The position numbers and the translations under genes were made by a program. A model generated the notes under the pieces. That model did no database searches. It was not told the origin of the DNA and was given only the letters and a program-made list of their open reading frames with translations. Shown piece after piece: positions 21,114 to 32,818 of a stretch of DNA of 64,000 nucleotides. Source of the DNA: Patellaria atrata CBS 101060 (taxonomy: Eukaryota; Ascomycota; Dothideomycetes; Patellariales; Patellariaceae); NCBI GenBank assembly GCA_010093705.1, contig MU006106.1:337086-401085 (forward strand), written 5' to 3'. Every line of letters starts with the position of its first letter. Position 1 is the first letter of the stretch.

Positions 21114-22509
21114 TGTGAATGTGCCTCGTCCTTTCCACCTATGTATCTCTTCTCAATGTCTCCCTACGGCTCCCGAAGGGCCGGGAGAGCTTGTCGTTGG
21201 AATGCAACTGCCCGTGGGAAAGGATATCCAATTGCTTGGAAGTCGGGTTGAAGAGGAGGGGGAATGTACGATCGTTGAAGAATGTAGTAAGTCGTCGGGC
21301 AAGAAGTCGGGGAATGTAGAAGTCGCAAGAATGGATGGTATGTAAGTTCGTGTCGGTAGTGAACAACTGCAGACGATATGGTCAGAAGAAGTGCGTTTCT
21401 CTAAATTGGTAAGAGGGAGAGAGAGGGAGATGTAGCTTCGATAGTGTATTCCCCTAGCAAGACTTCCCTTTCGCAGACAAAAGACCAGAAGAATTGAGGT
21501 GGTTGAAAGATGCAGCGAAAAAGTCAGAGGCTGGTGGTAGTAGTGGCTGGGTCTTGGTGAGGTCAGGGCCGCTTGTTTACTGCAGGTTGGGGGAGCAACT
21601 CCAATCGGCATCGCGCGGCTGCTTCCGGGCTCCTAAATCCCAGCCACTACAAGCCACCGACCTCTTTTTTGTCTTACGCGACGCCAAATTGTCCGCGTTT
21701 CCACTTTTCATCTCGCCCATGTCACTTGTCAACGTGTCAAAATACATATACAGAACTCACCTTAGAAAATCTGCCTTGGTCCGTCGCGATGTGCTGTCTA
21801 AAATCACTTGACACTCTTTCTACACGGCTGGAGCTTTTGCGACACCAGAATTGCTACTTCATTCCAGTTGACAAGCGCATGGTGCATTGTATATTTTTTT
21901 TTAACGTCGTTACGGTACCATCCAGCTAAATTTGCTACTGTTCGACATGATGCTTGCTATGTCGATTGATGAACACGAATCTGCAATCTCTGCTTCATAC
22001 CTTGAAAGCGGCTTTATCCAACGGAGCACAAGTCTAAAAGTATTCGTTTGTGGTTTACCTCTTTATCTCTTCAAAGGTTAACAAAGGGCGTACGGGTAAG
22101 TAAGCCATTGGTAGCTACCTTATGGGGTACTTGTGTTCATACTCATAAGCAGTGTGGTGATGGCAAGACTCATCTTCAAGAGTCATCGTCTCGATACAGG
22201 TGTCGTTAAATCACCCAGCTCGACTGGTGAAATGAGCCTCCTTGTCTTACCATCTGGAAAAGTAGACAGGAATGAGAGGAATGAGACCATTAGGCTACAA
22301 GTGGGCGAATGTTCAAAGCAAGCCATATGAGATATATCACAATGGAGTTCAAAAGAAGCACAAAAGGTTTGTAGATGTTTTTATTAATTCTTTACTTGAT
22401 TGGTATCTTAGTGTACAATAGGAGATAGCCCGCTGCAGTAGCTGACTGTATCATAACCTCATCAGATGTATCCGACAGTTCGACAAGAGGAATCTAGTTA
22501 GGAGAGCCT
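21114..22509. other. Intergenic between FIG1 and HSP9/12
   Basis: About 1.4 kb. The portion 21114-21500 is the probable FIG1 promoter and leader; short frames there are not conserved. Nothing else recognised. Confidence 0.45.
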
Positions 22510-22904
22510 CTAGTGCTTATCCATGCCGACAAGGTTCTTGGCCTTGTCGACGAGGGACTCAGAGGCACCACCGTGAACTTCGTTGTCCTTGGAACGGCCC
22601 ATCTTGTCACCGATCTCCTGCGTGGTAGACTTGTTGGAGTCGGGAGCACCACTGTTTTTAATATTAGTGTGAGTTCGTGAAGGGAATAAGAGCGGGGTAA
22701 AAGCATACCGAGCAAACTTATCGGTAGTATCAGTAAAGCCCTCAGAGATCTTGTCGGTGGTGGACTTGGAGCTGTCGGGAGTCATGCTCTCCTTAGCCTC
22801 TGTGGATGAATAATCAGTATGGTGAATGAAGCCGAGAAGAGAAGGGAAGGGAAGAGAAGGGAAGACGAACTGGTTGAGAAATCCTTGCGACCGGTATCAG
22901 ACAT
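22510..22904 (-). CDS. HSP9/HSP12-family stress protein
   Basis: Small, hydrophilic heat/osmotic-stress protein that in yeast is soluble and unfolded and becomes helical on membranes. Exons (minus): 22904-22871, 22799-22709, 22651-22510; 88 residues. Spliced N-terminus MSDTGRKDFSTKAKESMTPD shows the family start (MSD.GRK.F..KA.E...P.S). Two repeats of the motif PDSSKSTTDKISEGFTD / PDSNKSTTQEIGDKMG follow, and the C-terminus is ESLVDKAKNLVGMDKH. Introns have GTTCGT (phase 1) and GTATGC (phase 2) donors. The upstream region has CCCCT/AGGGG stress-response-like elements at 23096-23100 and 23501-23505, about 190 and 600 bp from the ATG. Highly probable call. Confidence 0.93.
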
Positions 22905-24395
22905 GATTGTTGATTTGTTGATTGAGTTGGAAAGGTTTTGATTGTTTGAGTGGTTGTGTTTGATGTTTGAGTTGCTTGTGTTGATGGAGAAAGGAGAGAG
23001 AGAGAGGATAAAAGATGAGTTCTTAAGTAGTACTTTTCAAAAGCTGGTAGAGAGATACGTCATTCAGTCAGGTGTTGACTGTTTGCAGAAGGTAGCCCCT
23101 TCTTTAGGTCATCATGCTCATACAACCGCAACTGCTCCTCAGGTTCCATGACGAGACTTCTTTGAACTTGCCCCACGTCTGCTTTCGGACGTTTCACAGG
23201 TCAGGTGTGTCTCGTAACTGTACACTGTCGTCATAAATCCAGACCTCACCTTGGGCGACAGTCCGTTTCCTAGGTTCCTGAAACTTGGAAGAGGCGTTTA
23301 TGCACATGAAAGTCGAGACGGGAATGGCTAATGAATCTGATGCGATAAAGTGGTTTGGCACCGGATCATGATGGGAAATGCAGAAAGGACAAAGGATATG
23401 ACATCATGGGATTTTGTGTCCCGCTAAATACCGATGAGGGCTTGTTGACGCTGCGCACGTGAGAGTCTATACCCCCGCTGGGCTCGACTGCGATTCATCA
23501 CCCCTCATGCGCCACAAATATGACGTAGAAAAACAGCCTGACATCGGACGGGAAGCTCACGCGAACTATAACAGGTTCCGTGAACAAGCAGTCCCTAGAG
23601 TATCCTACCGAGGTTCCAAATAAAGAAATATCTGAAAAATATCAATAACCTCCTAACCCACTTCAATGCCTAGCAATCATTGCCGATCTCTACACCTCCG
23701 TAACCTCCCGCAACTCTTTTAAAGCTTAACTACGTCAATTATCAAATGACCATCCTAAATTCTTGTTGCACCTGCAGTAGTATTGTGGGTATCCGGGCCG
23801 CTGCAGCATAGCCACATGACAGGCACACCTCCCACCACTGCTTTCGGTAGGTGGGAGGTCGCGGTAAACGCGTCGGAGCTGTGAGGAGGGTGGGTTTCGA
23901 TATAGAATCAAAAGAGTACGTGACAGAAAGCCTTGTTCGAAGAGTATGGTCTGGTACGGAGTACAAGTACAATGTCCGTTAATCACAGTTGAGAATGTAT
24001 ATGTTCGCCACATGTCGGATGACCAGCATAACTTCCAAAACGAGAACATGGGATATCGACCTTGTTTGCAACTTTGCGATCCAAGGAAGAAGGGGAAACA
24101 AGCAATCGATCACCGGAAAGAATTTGCTGTGAGTTCGAATACTGTTTGGCGTACCTGATTTCAACGGTGACGCATGCCTGTTCATATTCGTGCTTCTATT
24201 GGGACATGTAAAGTTTGGCGGGCGTCTCATAGTTGCCTTCTTGCTGCCCAACACATGTGATATTTACAATGTTCAAGTGCGTCATAACGACCAATGCAAA
24301 AAGGCTGATGATGGTGAAGGGGAAACACAACGGTTCACATTCACAGTGTGTTCAGAGTTTGTCTCGATATGATTCAAAGATTGTAAAGAAACAAA
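22905..24395. other. Intergenic with HSP9/12 promoter
   Basis: About 1.5 kb. Contains two STRE-type CCCCT pentamers (23096-23100, 23501-23505) in the HSP9/12 upstream region. No gene seen; the part beyond about 23700 is 3' of the four-TM gene. Confidence 0.45.
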
Positions 24396-25294
24396 TTATT
24401 TTGTTACCTGTTCTAACCCGAAACTCTTAAGTTCCCTTTTGCTTTTCTTCCTCATCACCACCAAGAACAAGATGACAATAGTCAACAGGATCGCAGCTAT
24501 CTGCGCTAGACCGGTGTACCACGAAACGGACTACAATTCAAAAGATTAGCTCTCCAGAATCCTCTGTCAGTCCGCATGATAACGTACCTGAACATTACAA
24601 AAAGTCTTAAAATCGACATCGTCCTCGAAAATCCCCTGAATCGCCCTCGCAGCATCCGAGCACGTCCAACCCCATAAATCATCCACCTTTTTCTCCTTCC
24701 TGTACAAACTCGCCGCAACAATCCAAACGATCAGATTACCAGCCATCACCACCCATGTGAAGGTGGTGGTGACATACGTCGCCTTGTTCGCCGCTTTTAC
24801 ACTCTTCTTATATGATATCAAGGTTATGAGGTAAAGGATGACCGTTACAGCTGCTACACTGAAGTACATGTACGTTGGCCACACTTTAGAGTCTTGATGC
24901 CAGGGTGTACGCCGAATCATGGAACCATCAGAACGCGATACTGCTTTCCGTGTATGCCTAGTGGTGAGGAACTTGTGAAGGGTTAAAGCTTGCGTGACGA
25001 GTGTCGCGATGGCGAGTAATAGGCCGACAATACGAGATATAAGCCTTAAACGGCGTATACGGGCTTTGAGTGCCTGTAGATCGGGTTCAAGTGTCAGTAG
25101 TATAATTGTCGAGCACGAACGACCACATATGGGTTGCTAGCGCGTACCTGGTCCTCCTCCAGCGATTGATGGATATCAGTTGAGTCGCTGCGATACATTG
25201 AGCTTCCATTGCCGTCACCGTACAACTGTTGGTAAGGTCCCGAGGGCTTTGGAGCAGTCAAACCTTCCGAATTATAATATGACTGAGCAGCCAT
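24396..25294 (-). CDS. Four-TM membrane protein, function unknown
   Basis: Not a family I can name; layout resembles fungal MARVEL-like tetraspan proteins. Exons (minus): 25294-25148, 25073-24588, 24530-24396, all phase 0; 255 residues. A polar N-terminus (1-49, tyrosine/serine-rich) precedes the first helix ISRIVGLLLAIATLVTQALT. The second and third helices are YFSVAAVTVILYLITLI and FTWVVMAGNLIVWIVAASLY, followed by a charged stretch containing DLWGWTCSDAARAIQ and FCNVQ, two cysteines that may pair in the loop. The last exon adds a fourth helix, YTGLAQIAAILLTIVILFLV, and a basic cytoplasmic tail. A GTAACA inside the last codons could be an extra donor, so the extreme C-terminus is uncertain. 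Confidence 0.75.
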
Positions 25295-26675
25295 CTTTTG
25301 CGGGTCAAGCGGTACTTGTACTTTTCAATGAGACAACGTAAGCTATCCGTGGGCCACTCGATACCGTGAATGAAGAACTTGTGTTTTAATCTGTAGTAAG
25401 TTTGCAGTTGTCGGAGAGTATCTTGATACTGCAATCGGGGACTTGTGGTTAGAAACTCGCATACGAGAAATGCAGAGAAAATGAATGCGCAGAGACACAG
25501 GATAGGATAAACATCAATTTGAATAGAACTAATTCTACTGGAGGCCTGATCCTGTTCTCTGAAGAGTCTGCTCTCTCATCAGCACCGCTATTCTCGTCAT
25601 CATCGTCTTAGCTTATGTTAGTCCGCGGTTAATGGCACGACTACATCCCTTCAACCTGCAACTAAGGATGACTGTATCTCGTCTATGAGGCTCTTGACAA
25701 ATGGCCTGCCACTTTTAATGGTACCAGCGCTGCATGGCGAAGTAAAAGCCACGATGATAAAGACTTTAAAAAATTGAATGACTTCTATTAAGGTTGGTTG
25801 AAAGTGCTGACTGATCATACTAAAGTTAGATACAAGGTGAGCCCAGGAACGGATTGTAGCGCTGCTGATCAGAAACTAAACACTACCCCCATGCAAAACC
25901 CGTCTAGACGTCAGAATTTTAAGAATCTAAACAGAAATATAGTACTCTTTATAGCGAAGAATATAATCTACCACTATAAAAATTTGAAATCGGACGTTTA
26001 GTAGGAGATTTCGTAGATAGAAATCTATAGAATTACCGCGGGCACAGACGTGCACAGATAATAACGCTACAATCCGTTCATGGGAGTACCTTGTAGCAGA
26101 ACCGATTGCGCGATTCGTCGAAAGTGGGAAAGTTTGAAAAGCAGATGATTCGAGCGTTGTGCGCTTTGGGTAAGCGTAATTCTGGTTCATCAGGGGTTAT
26201 AGCAACCGTTCTCTCTCTCTCACCGTATTCAAAGGTTTGATATGCCAGATTCCTCGTGTCGCTCAGTTGCTGTGTCTGAATATCGCATAAGATGAGAATT
26301 ACACTGCCATGAATTAAGAGAAGATCAAACAGAATTCCTTCCCCAACTCCCGCTTCTGTGCGAAGTTCAATTCCAAGGAACCTCGTCTGAATGAAGAGTA
26401 AATGAGAGGAATTCTGCACATCAGGTTTCATTTCATTATGATATGTAGACTATCTAAACCATCTCTAGTATGGTTGCATTATACATACAGTATCATAAAC
26501 ATACCATAAATCTTCGTGAGTATCAATTGCATCAGGACATTAAGCTAAACTCAAAACTGCCACAGTAAATGATGCATACCTTTTAACACACCGCCTCCGC
26601 ATGTCCCATCATGACATTAGTTTTTCAGGGACTGGTAATTGATCATTGACCATCAACCGAGGACTCCGAATCCCA
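25295..26675. other. Intergenic, no gene seen
   Basis: 1.4 kb between the four-TM gene and the 3' end of the GPI-anchored protein gene. Only short frames without domain content. Confidence 0.45.
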
Positions 26676-28516
26676 TCAAACAGCCACACCAATGAAACCC
26701 ATAAAGGCCACCAAGACTCCGAAGCTGGCGACGTTCTTCGGTGCAGAGCCTCCGGTATACATCGGAGGAGGTGTTGGAGTTGCGATAACCGAAGAGACAT
26801 TGCCAGATGAATAGACAGAGGTCAAAGTAGGTGGGATACTGTACGTGATTACAGATGTAATTGGTGGTAAGGTTGGAGCTGAGGAGCTGCTTTCTTCGAT
26901 GGTACTGGTCGATGTGACGGGAACGACAGTAATAACCGAAGTAGGGACTGAGCTAATGGAAGACGAGGCGAGAGCTGAAGTAGTCACCGGCGGTGGAAGA
27001 ACCACAGAATATGATGAGACCGGGGGCGGGATGTCGGATGATACCGGTGGAGGAACATCCTCAGAGTATGAAGATACCGGAGGAACAACCGCGGAAGATG
27101 AAGATACCGGAGGAACATCTGCGGATGACGAAGATGCCGGAGGAACTACCACTGTGTACGAAGATACTGATGGAACAACAACGGACAAGCTTGTCGAGGA
27201 GCTGACTGCTGCAGAAGACGATGTCGATGAACTGGCCATAACGCTTGATGATGAAACGACTGGCGCAGATGAGGCCGACGAACTGGCATCAACACTTGAT
27301 GATGATGAAACCACTGGCGCAGACGAGGTTGATGAACTTGCTGCAGCGCTTGATGACGATGAAACCACGGGCACAGAGGAGGTCGACGAACTGGCAACAA
27401 NNNNNNNNNNNNNNNNNNNNNNNNNNNNNNNNNNNNNNNNNNNNNNNNNNNNNNNNNNNNNNNNNNNNNNNNNNNNNNNNNNNNNNNNNNNNNNNNNNNN
27501 NNNNNNNNNNNNNNNNNNNNACTTGATGATGATGAAACCACTGACGCAGACGAGGTTGATGGACTTGCTGTAGCGCTAGATGATGATGAAACCACTGGCG
27601 TAGACGAGACTGATGAACTTGCCACAACACTTGACAGTGTATAGACGGGCGGGGACGGAACTGTTGAACTCAATACTGCAGTCGAGGTGGAAGAGCTTGG
27701 CGGTGCGGGTGGAATTGACGAACTCACGACCACTGTCGATGTGGAAGTGGAGGTGGATGACAGAACCGCTGAAACCGTCGATGTCGTCGGTACAATAGTA
27801 GGCGTGGGTGGAGGGAGATAGACGCTGTAAGTGTGCGGAGTGGTGAAAGTTCCCAGAGTAATGGTGCTTGGGACTGTGCTCAAGGTGATTGTGTCCGTCC
27901 GAGTCAGAGTGATGGTATCGGGGAGACTAGCAGAGCTGCTCAAATCCGGCGGTCCACCCGAGGTTGAAGTGAGAGTTGCAAAGATGCTGCTCCAATCATA
28001 GGTACTCCAGTTGATCTCAGTGAGGTAGGAGGAGGTCAATGTGACAGGGCAGATGGTTGTCGAAACGGGGATGATGGAGGTGACAATTGCCGTCGACTGT
28101 GCTGGACAGTGCGTGATGCTAGGAGCACAACTGGTAACGGTGATGTATGAAGTCGAAAGCACCGTAGAGGTTGCAATAGCGGCCTGGATCTCGACAAGCA
28201 TAACACTTGTTCCGGCACCCTGGCGAGGCAAGACATGACGTTCATCAGGTACTGCTCACCAGTTAGTCTGAGGTCTTTGTGGAAGAAGTGAGAGCTCAAG
28301 GAAGATAGTTGGCGACTTGTGGAAAAAAAAGAATTTGGAGACATCAAGAAAGCTCAGTACTTACACCAACGGCGTTCAATTTTCAATTTTCCTTAAGAAG
28401 TCGTTAGCAGAAAGGTTCAGTCAAGGTCAATGGTTGTTCGAACCTTCGGGATTACGGATTGCATTCACTCCACCTGAGATGGCAGCAAGCACTGCAGCGA
28501 ACTTGTTCAGATGCAT
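26676..28516 (-). CDS. Ser/Thr-rich GPI-anchored cell-wall protein with 17-residue repeat
   Basis: Secreted, mucin-like surface protein. Exons (minus): 28516-28444, 28391-28365, 28251-26676. The N-terminus [19 protein letters not shown] is a signal peptide; the 27-bp second exon and a CTAACGAC branch site restore phase and yield the basic segment [21 protein letters not shown] threonine/serine-rich region with spaced cysteines ([18 protein letters not shown]) follows, then tandem units of the type [17 protein letters not shown] (51 bp), then a VPPVSS-type proline region. The C-terminus [20 protein letters not shown] is a GPI-anchor signal with a small-residue omega site. The repeat contains an assembly gap (27401-27520), so true length is unknown. 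Role in adhesion or wall surface is inference. Confidence 0.85.
27190..27640. repeat. 51-bp coding minisatellite inside the GPI-protein gene
   Basis: Direct repeats of about 51 bp, each encoding 17 residues on the minus strand. At least five diverged units are visible on both sides of the gap, sharing GATGAAACCACTGGCGCAGA on the plus strand. Copy number is unresolved because of the gap. Confidence 0.8.
27401..27520. other. Assembly gap (120 N)
   Basis: A run of 120 undetermined bases inside the minisatellite of the GPI-protein gene. The minus reading frames on the two sides are not in register across exactly 120 bases, so the gap size is probably an estimate. Confidence 0.95.
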
Positions 28517-29882
28517 CTTGACCGGTTTTCCAACTGTCGATCTTCGAGTTGAGGTTCGTCTTCGGTTGAGCTCAGAGGATGAACAATTGCAGGAGATCAA
28601 GGACAATTCGAGACGATGCAGATGAACGATTGTGATGAAGTTGGTTGAGAAGAAGGAGAAATGAAAGAATGAGAAGAGACGAGATTAAGAAGGGAAGAAA
28701 TTATCGCCAAGCTCAGGTATCCAGAGATGGGAGGCGCGATATATGAGAGAAAGAGGAAGGCAGGATAGACTTATGGGGTAGGAGCTTGGTAACAACAGAT
28801 GAAAAGGCTCATCTTTTAGGTAGTGCGTTGTCAGTATCTCTTGCTAACCTTTCGATCTCGCCCCACACCGTCGACAGATGTCACCAAAGTGACTGGAATG
28901 GACTTTCTGCTGTTGTGTCTTGATCTTGCTTTTAGAGACTCTAGTCATCGCGATACAGGAACGGCATTGCACGATGCGGTTCAACGACATACAGCAAGTC
29001 CACCTTGACTTTAAGTACAAGGCCCTCTAGTGTCGGGATTTCGTACATTTCGATAAGCTTTGACAACTCGTTCCTGCTCGATACTGTTCACGGTTGAATA
29101 ATTTCGTAAGGTACGAAGTCGTACCACATGTCCCACAGAATCGTCAATCAGACGGGTTTGGATCTGTTCTAGATATTGTACAACACAATATCGTACCTTC
29201 CCTAGTCGTAGGAAACAATGGCTTATCCCTATAGAGATGGTTAGTTGCAGTTTATCAGGTACCGGATAATATATGTTATTCTCAGGTCTTACATCGTCAA
29301 CATCTTCAAGGTCGTCGTGCTCCTCTCTCTCTAAGGTCTACCGATGATTTATCGGTCTTGATGACAAGGTTCGCATGGCCAGGTCTAAGATTGACAATGA
29401 GCTCTGTGTTAGAACGCGGTGAAGCTGCGTGGTGGCTTTCGAATATCTCTTCTCAGCTCTCTGTGGAGTGGAGTTTCGGTATCATCCTGTTTGCCCTGCC
29501 CTTTTCGAATCCCCGTACATTCCAAGTTAGCACTCCTACATCACTTTAACCTGGCTTTACACGCACTGGCGCACTCCAGATTCGAATGATCAATGACCTC
29601 TCAATATACTATTGCTGAGGGAGTTATAGAATTGACGGCTCACTGTACCTCCTAGCCTATCACGTGCAGTGGACTCATTTCTTTTAAGAGCCTCTGTACA
29701 GTATATCAGTACCTTGCTCTCTAGTAGAGGAAAAAGGCTCCGTATGGACGTCAAACCTGTGATCTGTCCGTATAATTCACCGGATGTTAAAACTGGAGAA
29801 TCTTCCCCACACGGTAAGGAACTTGTCTGTGCAATTGCGACCAGTCATCATATTGTCCTGAGCAGACACTTGCCCGACCCTT
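28517..29882. other. Intergenic, no gene seen
   Basis: 1.37 kb between the GPI-protein start and the RWD-gene end. The first 400 bp should be the GPI-protein promoter. Frames elsewhere are short and unrecognised. Confidence 0.45.
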
Positions 29883-30784
29883 CTAACCACCAGCACCATC
29901 GCTCTTCCCAATCCTCATCGCCTCAAGAAACATCCCCTCACAGTCTTCCTTCCCCTTCAACCCATCCACCACATCGCTCAACTTCTCCACCTCCGTAACT
30001 CCCTCAGTCCCCATCCCACACACCCTCCTCTCCACCACAACCTCCGCCCTGATCTGCAGCGCCTGCCACCGTAACCCCTTAACCCTCCCAACAAACTCAT
30101 CCACATCGCCTTCCTCGCCCTCAACGAACACCGCGCCGGGGTATCCAGGACGCGCGTACCCACCCAGACGTAGCTCCTTACTCCAAGCGCGGATATCACG
30201 GCGTTTGGAAGTCGCAAGGAGGTGATGGGACCAGATGACTACTCTCTTAACCCTACCCATTACCCCCTTCCGCTCCTCCTTACCATAACCCTCTCCCCTA
30301 CCATCCCTATCCTCATCCCCATCCCTTTCCTTCTCCTCCTCCTCCAATCCCAAAAGATACCCTAAGAACCCAGACACAAGAACATCCAACCCCTCCTCCC
30401 CCTCCTCCATCTCCTCCATAAATCTCCTCAGCCAACTCCTCGCTTCTTTCCTCCTCCCTGTCCCGACATTCCCCCCGCAGCTGAGATAAACACCCGGCTT
30501 TCCCTTTTCCGGATACGTGGGCGGGAGCGTGATGGCGAGGGTATACCCGGCTGTCCGGCCGAACCATTGTATCAGCCTCACGCCTCGTTGTGGTGAAGAC
30601 TTAGGCTGGGGACTCGTGAAGGGGAGCACGTACGTTGGATCTCGATGCTGAATTCGAGGTCTTCCGTCAGGGGGGAGGGGGAGGAAGAGGGAGAGGTGGG
30701 GGAAGGAGGGTACCGCCAGTGGAACTCGGAGGGGTACATGGAGGAGAGGAGGGCGAGTTCGTTGAGTTGGCGTGAGCGGTTCAT
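29883..30784 (-). CDS. RWD-domain protein with C-terminal DUF1115-like region
   Basis: RWD domains are protein-interaction folds found in GCN2 regulators and ubiquitin-pathway proteins; this two-domain form resembles RWDD2-type proteins. Exons (minus): 30784-30634 and 30583-29883; 283 residues. N-terminal RWD: MNRSRQLNELALLSSMYPSE, with the YPPSP proline region, then VRLIQWFGRTAGYTLAITLP and PTYPEKGKPGVYLSCGG. A glutamate/aspartate-rich linker (about 130-170) precedes a C-terminal domain with VVIWSHHLLATSKRRDIRAW and LGGYARPGYPGAVFVEGEE, which is the conserved second domain. The 50-bp intron keeps phase but needs a rare GAG acceptor (ACGAG); the donor GTACGT is strong. Divergent from the amadoriase gene, 436 bp apart. 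Confidence 0.83.
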
Positions 30785-31220
30785 GGAGGGTGGTGGTGGA
30801 GATTTTTTAATTTTTATTTATTTTTTTTTGGAGGGGGGGAAAGGGTAGGGTTGGTATGAAGGTAATGTGGGTATTTGTGTAGTTTCCGTTTAGGGACTGG
30901 GATCGCTACGTCATTGGTTGCTTATCGATAAGCAGGGGGAAGTGTGGGGTAGGTACTACTACTTTAGATTCTGGATTGATGATGATAATTCGTGGAGAAC
31001 ATGCTTTGTATGATTGAATTGCTAAATCTGCAAGACGTTATTATAAGTTTAAGGAGTTTAAGATATCAACGCTATGATGCTACTATAGTGACGTATAAAA
31101 CTACCTTACCTATTTCCAGGGGTAGCTCCCTTACCTTAGCTGCCTACTTAGCTTCAAGTCTCTATAAAATAGTAGCCTAACCATCCAAAAACCAAAACTG
31201 TCTACAGAAATTCCCCAAAA
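30785..31220. promoter_or_regulatory. Divergent promoter, RWD gene / amadoriase gene
   Basis: 436 bp between two divergent start codons. A TATAAAA string at 31163-31169 lies about 50 bp before the amadoriase ATG. A long T/A-rich run (30803-30829) sits next to the RWD start. Confidence 0.5.
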
Positions 31221-32818
31221 ATGAAGGAAATAGACTACGACGCCTCCATCCTGATAGTAGGAGGAGGATCGTGGGGCCTAGCAACCGCACTCGAGCTCGT
31301 CAGGCGGGGTCACAAAAACATAACTGTTCTAGACGGTAATGACATCCCCTCACCCATCGCAGCGGGTAACGATTTGAACAAGATCATGGAGGAAGGTGAG
31401 TTAAAAAACCGTAGTACAGTAAATTCGGCGTCGGCATTATTCATTTCGAAACATCATCTCAGTTGAACTACGGTCAAACACCCCTTGGACAAACTATCCC
31501 CTTCCTACCCCTTATTCAACCCCAACCCCCTCATCCATTCTAACTCGCTCACATACAACTAGGCGACGAAGCGGACGACGACAAAGAGACCGAATACTTC
31601 TGGAACACCCTCCGCCGCCTCGCCGCCACATCCTGGCTCACCGACCCCATCTACGCCCCCTTCTACCACCCCACCGGCTTCATAATGTGCTGCGAGTCCA
31701 ACCCCTCCGCCTGGGACCTAGTGCAATCCTACGCGCGCGGCCGGGAGTCGGAAATGACGCCCCTACACTCCCCCGAGGACTTCCGCGCCACCATGGCCCC
31801 CGGGGCGTTAACGGGGAGCTTTCCGGGCTGGCGTGGGTTCTGGAAGCGCGAGCGGGCGGGGTGGGTGTTCGCACGGGGGACGATGGAGGCGGTTCGCGGC
31901 GAGTGCGCGAGGTTGGGTGTTAGATTTGTCACGGGGCCGAAGGGGAAGGTGGTCAAGCTCGTTGTTCGCGATAATGGCGACGGTAAGGGGGATGATGTTA
32001 TGGGTGTGGAGACCGCGGATGGGGTGGTGCGGTTCGTGCAGACGACCATTCTGACGGCGGGCGCCAATGCGGATGCGTTGCTGGATTTTGAGCGACAGCT
32101 GAGACCTACGGCGTGGACGATTGCGCATGTGGGGTTGACGGCTGAAGAGGCGCTGAGGTTGAGGGATATGCCCGTGCCGTATAATTGCGAGAGAGGGTTT
32201 TTTATTGAACCGAGTTTTGAGACGCATGAGTTGAAGGTTTGCGATGAGCATCCTGGATATATCAATCTCGAGGTGGATGTTGAGATTGCTATGGAGAAGG
32301 GGGAGCTCTGGGAACGCTCGGTTCCGGTCCAGAAGGATAAAATTCCCGTTGAAAGTGCGAGGGCAGTGCGCGAGCTTTTGAACCTGACTTTGCCTGACTT
32401 TGCGCATCGACCGTTTACACATACGAGGTTGTGCTGGGATGCGGATACGGCGGATCGAAGATATTTGATTACCCGGCATCCGAAATATCCCTCGCTTGTT
32501 CTTGGGGTCGGGGGTTCGGGACATGGGTTTGGTTTAGCGCCTGCTGCGGGAAAGGTGATTGCGGATACGGTGGAAGGATGCGTAGATGAGAGACTCGCGC
32601 CATTATTGAGGTGGAGGCCGGAGACGGCAAAGGGGAGAACGTGGTGGGAGACTCAGGGTAGGTTTGGGGCCGGAGTGGGTGTGAGAGATATAAAAAATGT
32701 AGCGGGGTGGGTTGGAGTTGGTGATGAAGACGAAGATGAAGATACAGCGGGGGAAGGAAGAGGAATGGAATCCAAAGAAGATGAAAAGGAAACGGGGAGC
32801 GTGTTCTCAAAGGTCTGA
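31221..32818 (+). CDS. Fructosyl-amino-acid oxidase (amadoriase)-like FAD enzyme
   Basis: Member of the sarcosine-oxidase/FAOX family, which oxidises the C-N bond of glycated amino acids, giving glucosone, amine and H2O2. Exons 31221-31395 and 31563-32818; 476 residues; the 167-bp intron is the longest in the window. The Rossmann motif GGGSWG is at residues 14-19, then AGNDLNKIMEEG, the family block FPGWRGFWKRERAGWVFARG, LRPTAWTIAHVGL, ICDEHPGY-like KVCDEHPGYINLE, and GVGGSGHGFGLAP. Cys349 in LCWDADTADRRYLI aligns with the cysteine that carries covalent FAD in the family. The C-terminus, after an acidic extension, ends SKV rather than the SKL/AKL peroxisomal signal of many amadoriases. A related sarcosine or pipecolate oxidase activity is possible. 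Confidence 0.88.

Noticed and set aside
23308-23326. GTCGAGACGGGAATGG as a further copy of block B of the 18.6-kb array
   Set aside because: Only about 15 bases match and neighbouring block B sequence is missing.
26845-27573. Long plus frame rich in Asp/Glu/Thr opposite the GPI-protein gene
   Set aside because: Antisense shadow of a Ser-rich repeat; it has no signal peptide or conserved segment and runs through the gap as X residues.
31808-32524. Minus frames of 178 and 238 codons opposite the amadoriase gene
   Set aside because: Shadows of a GC-biased gene; the plus strand has the complete domain order.
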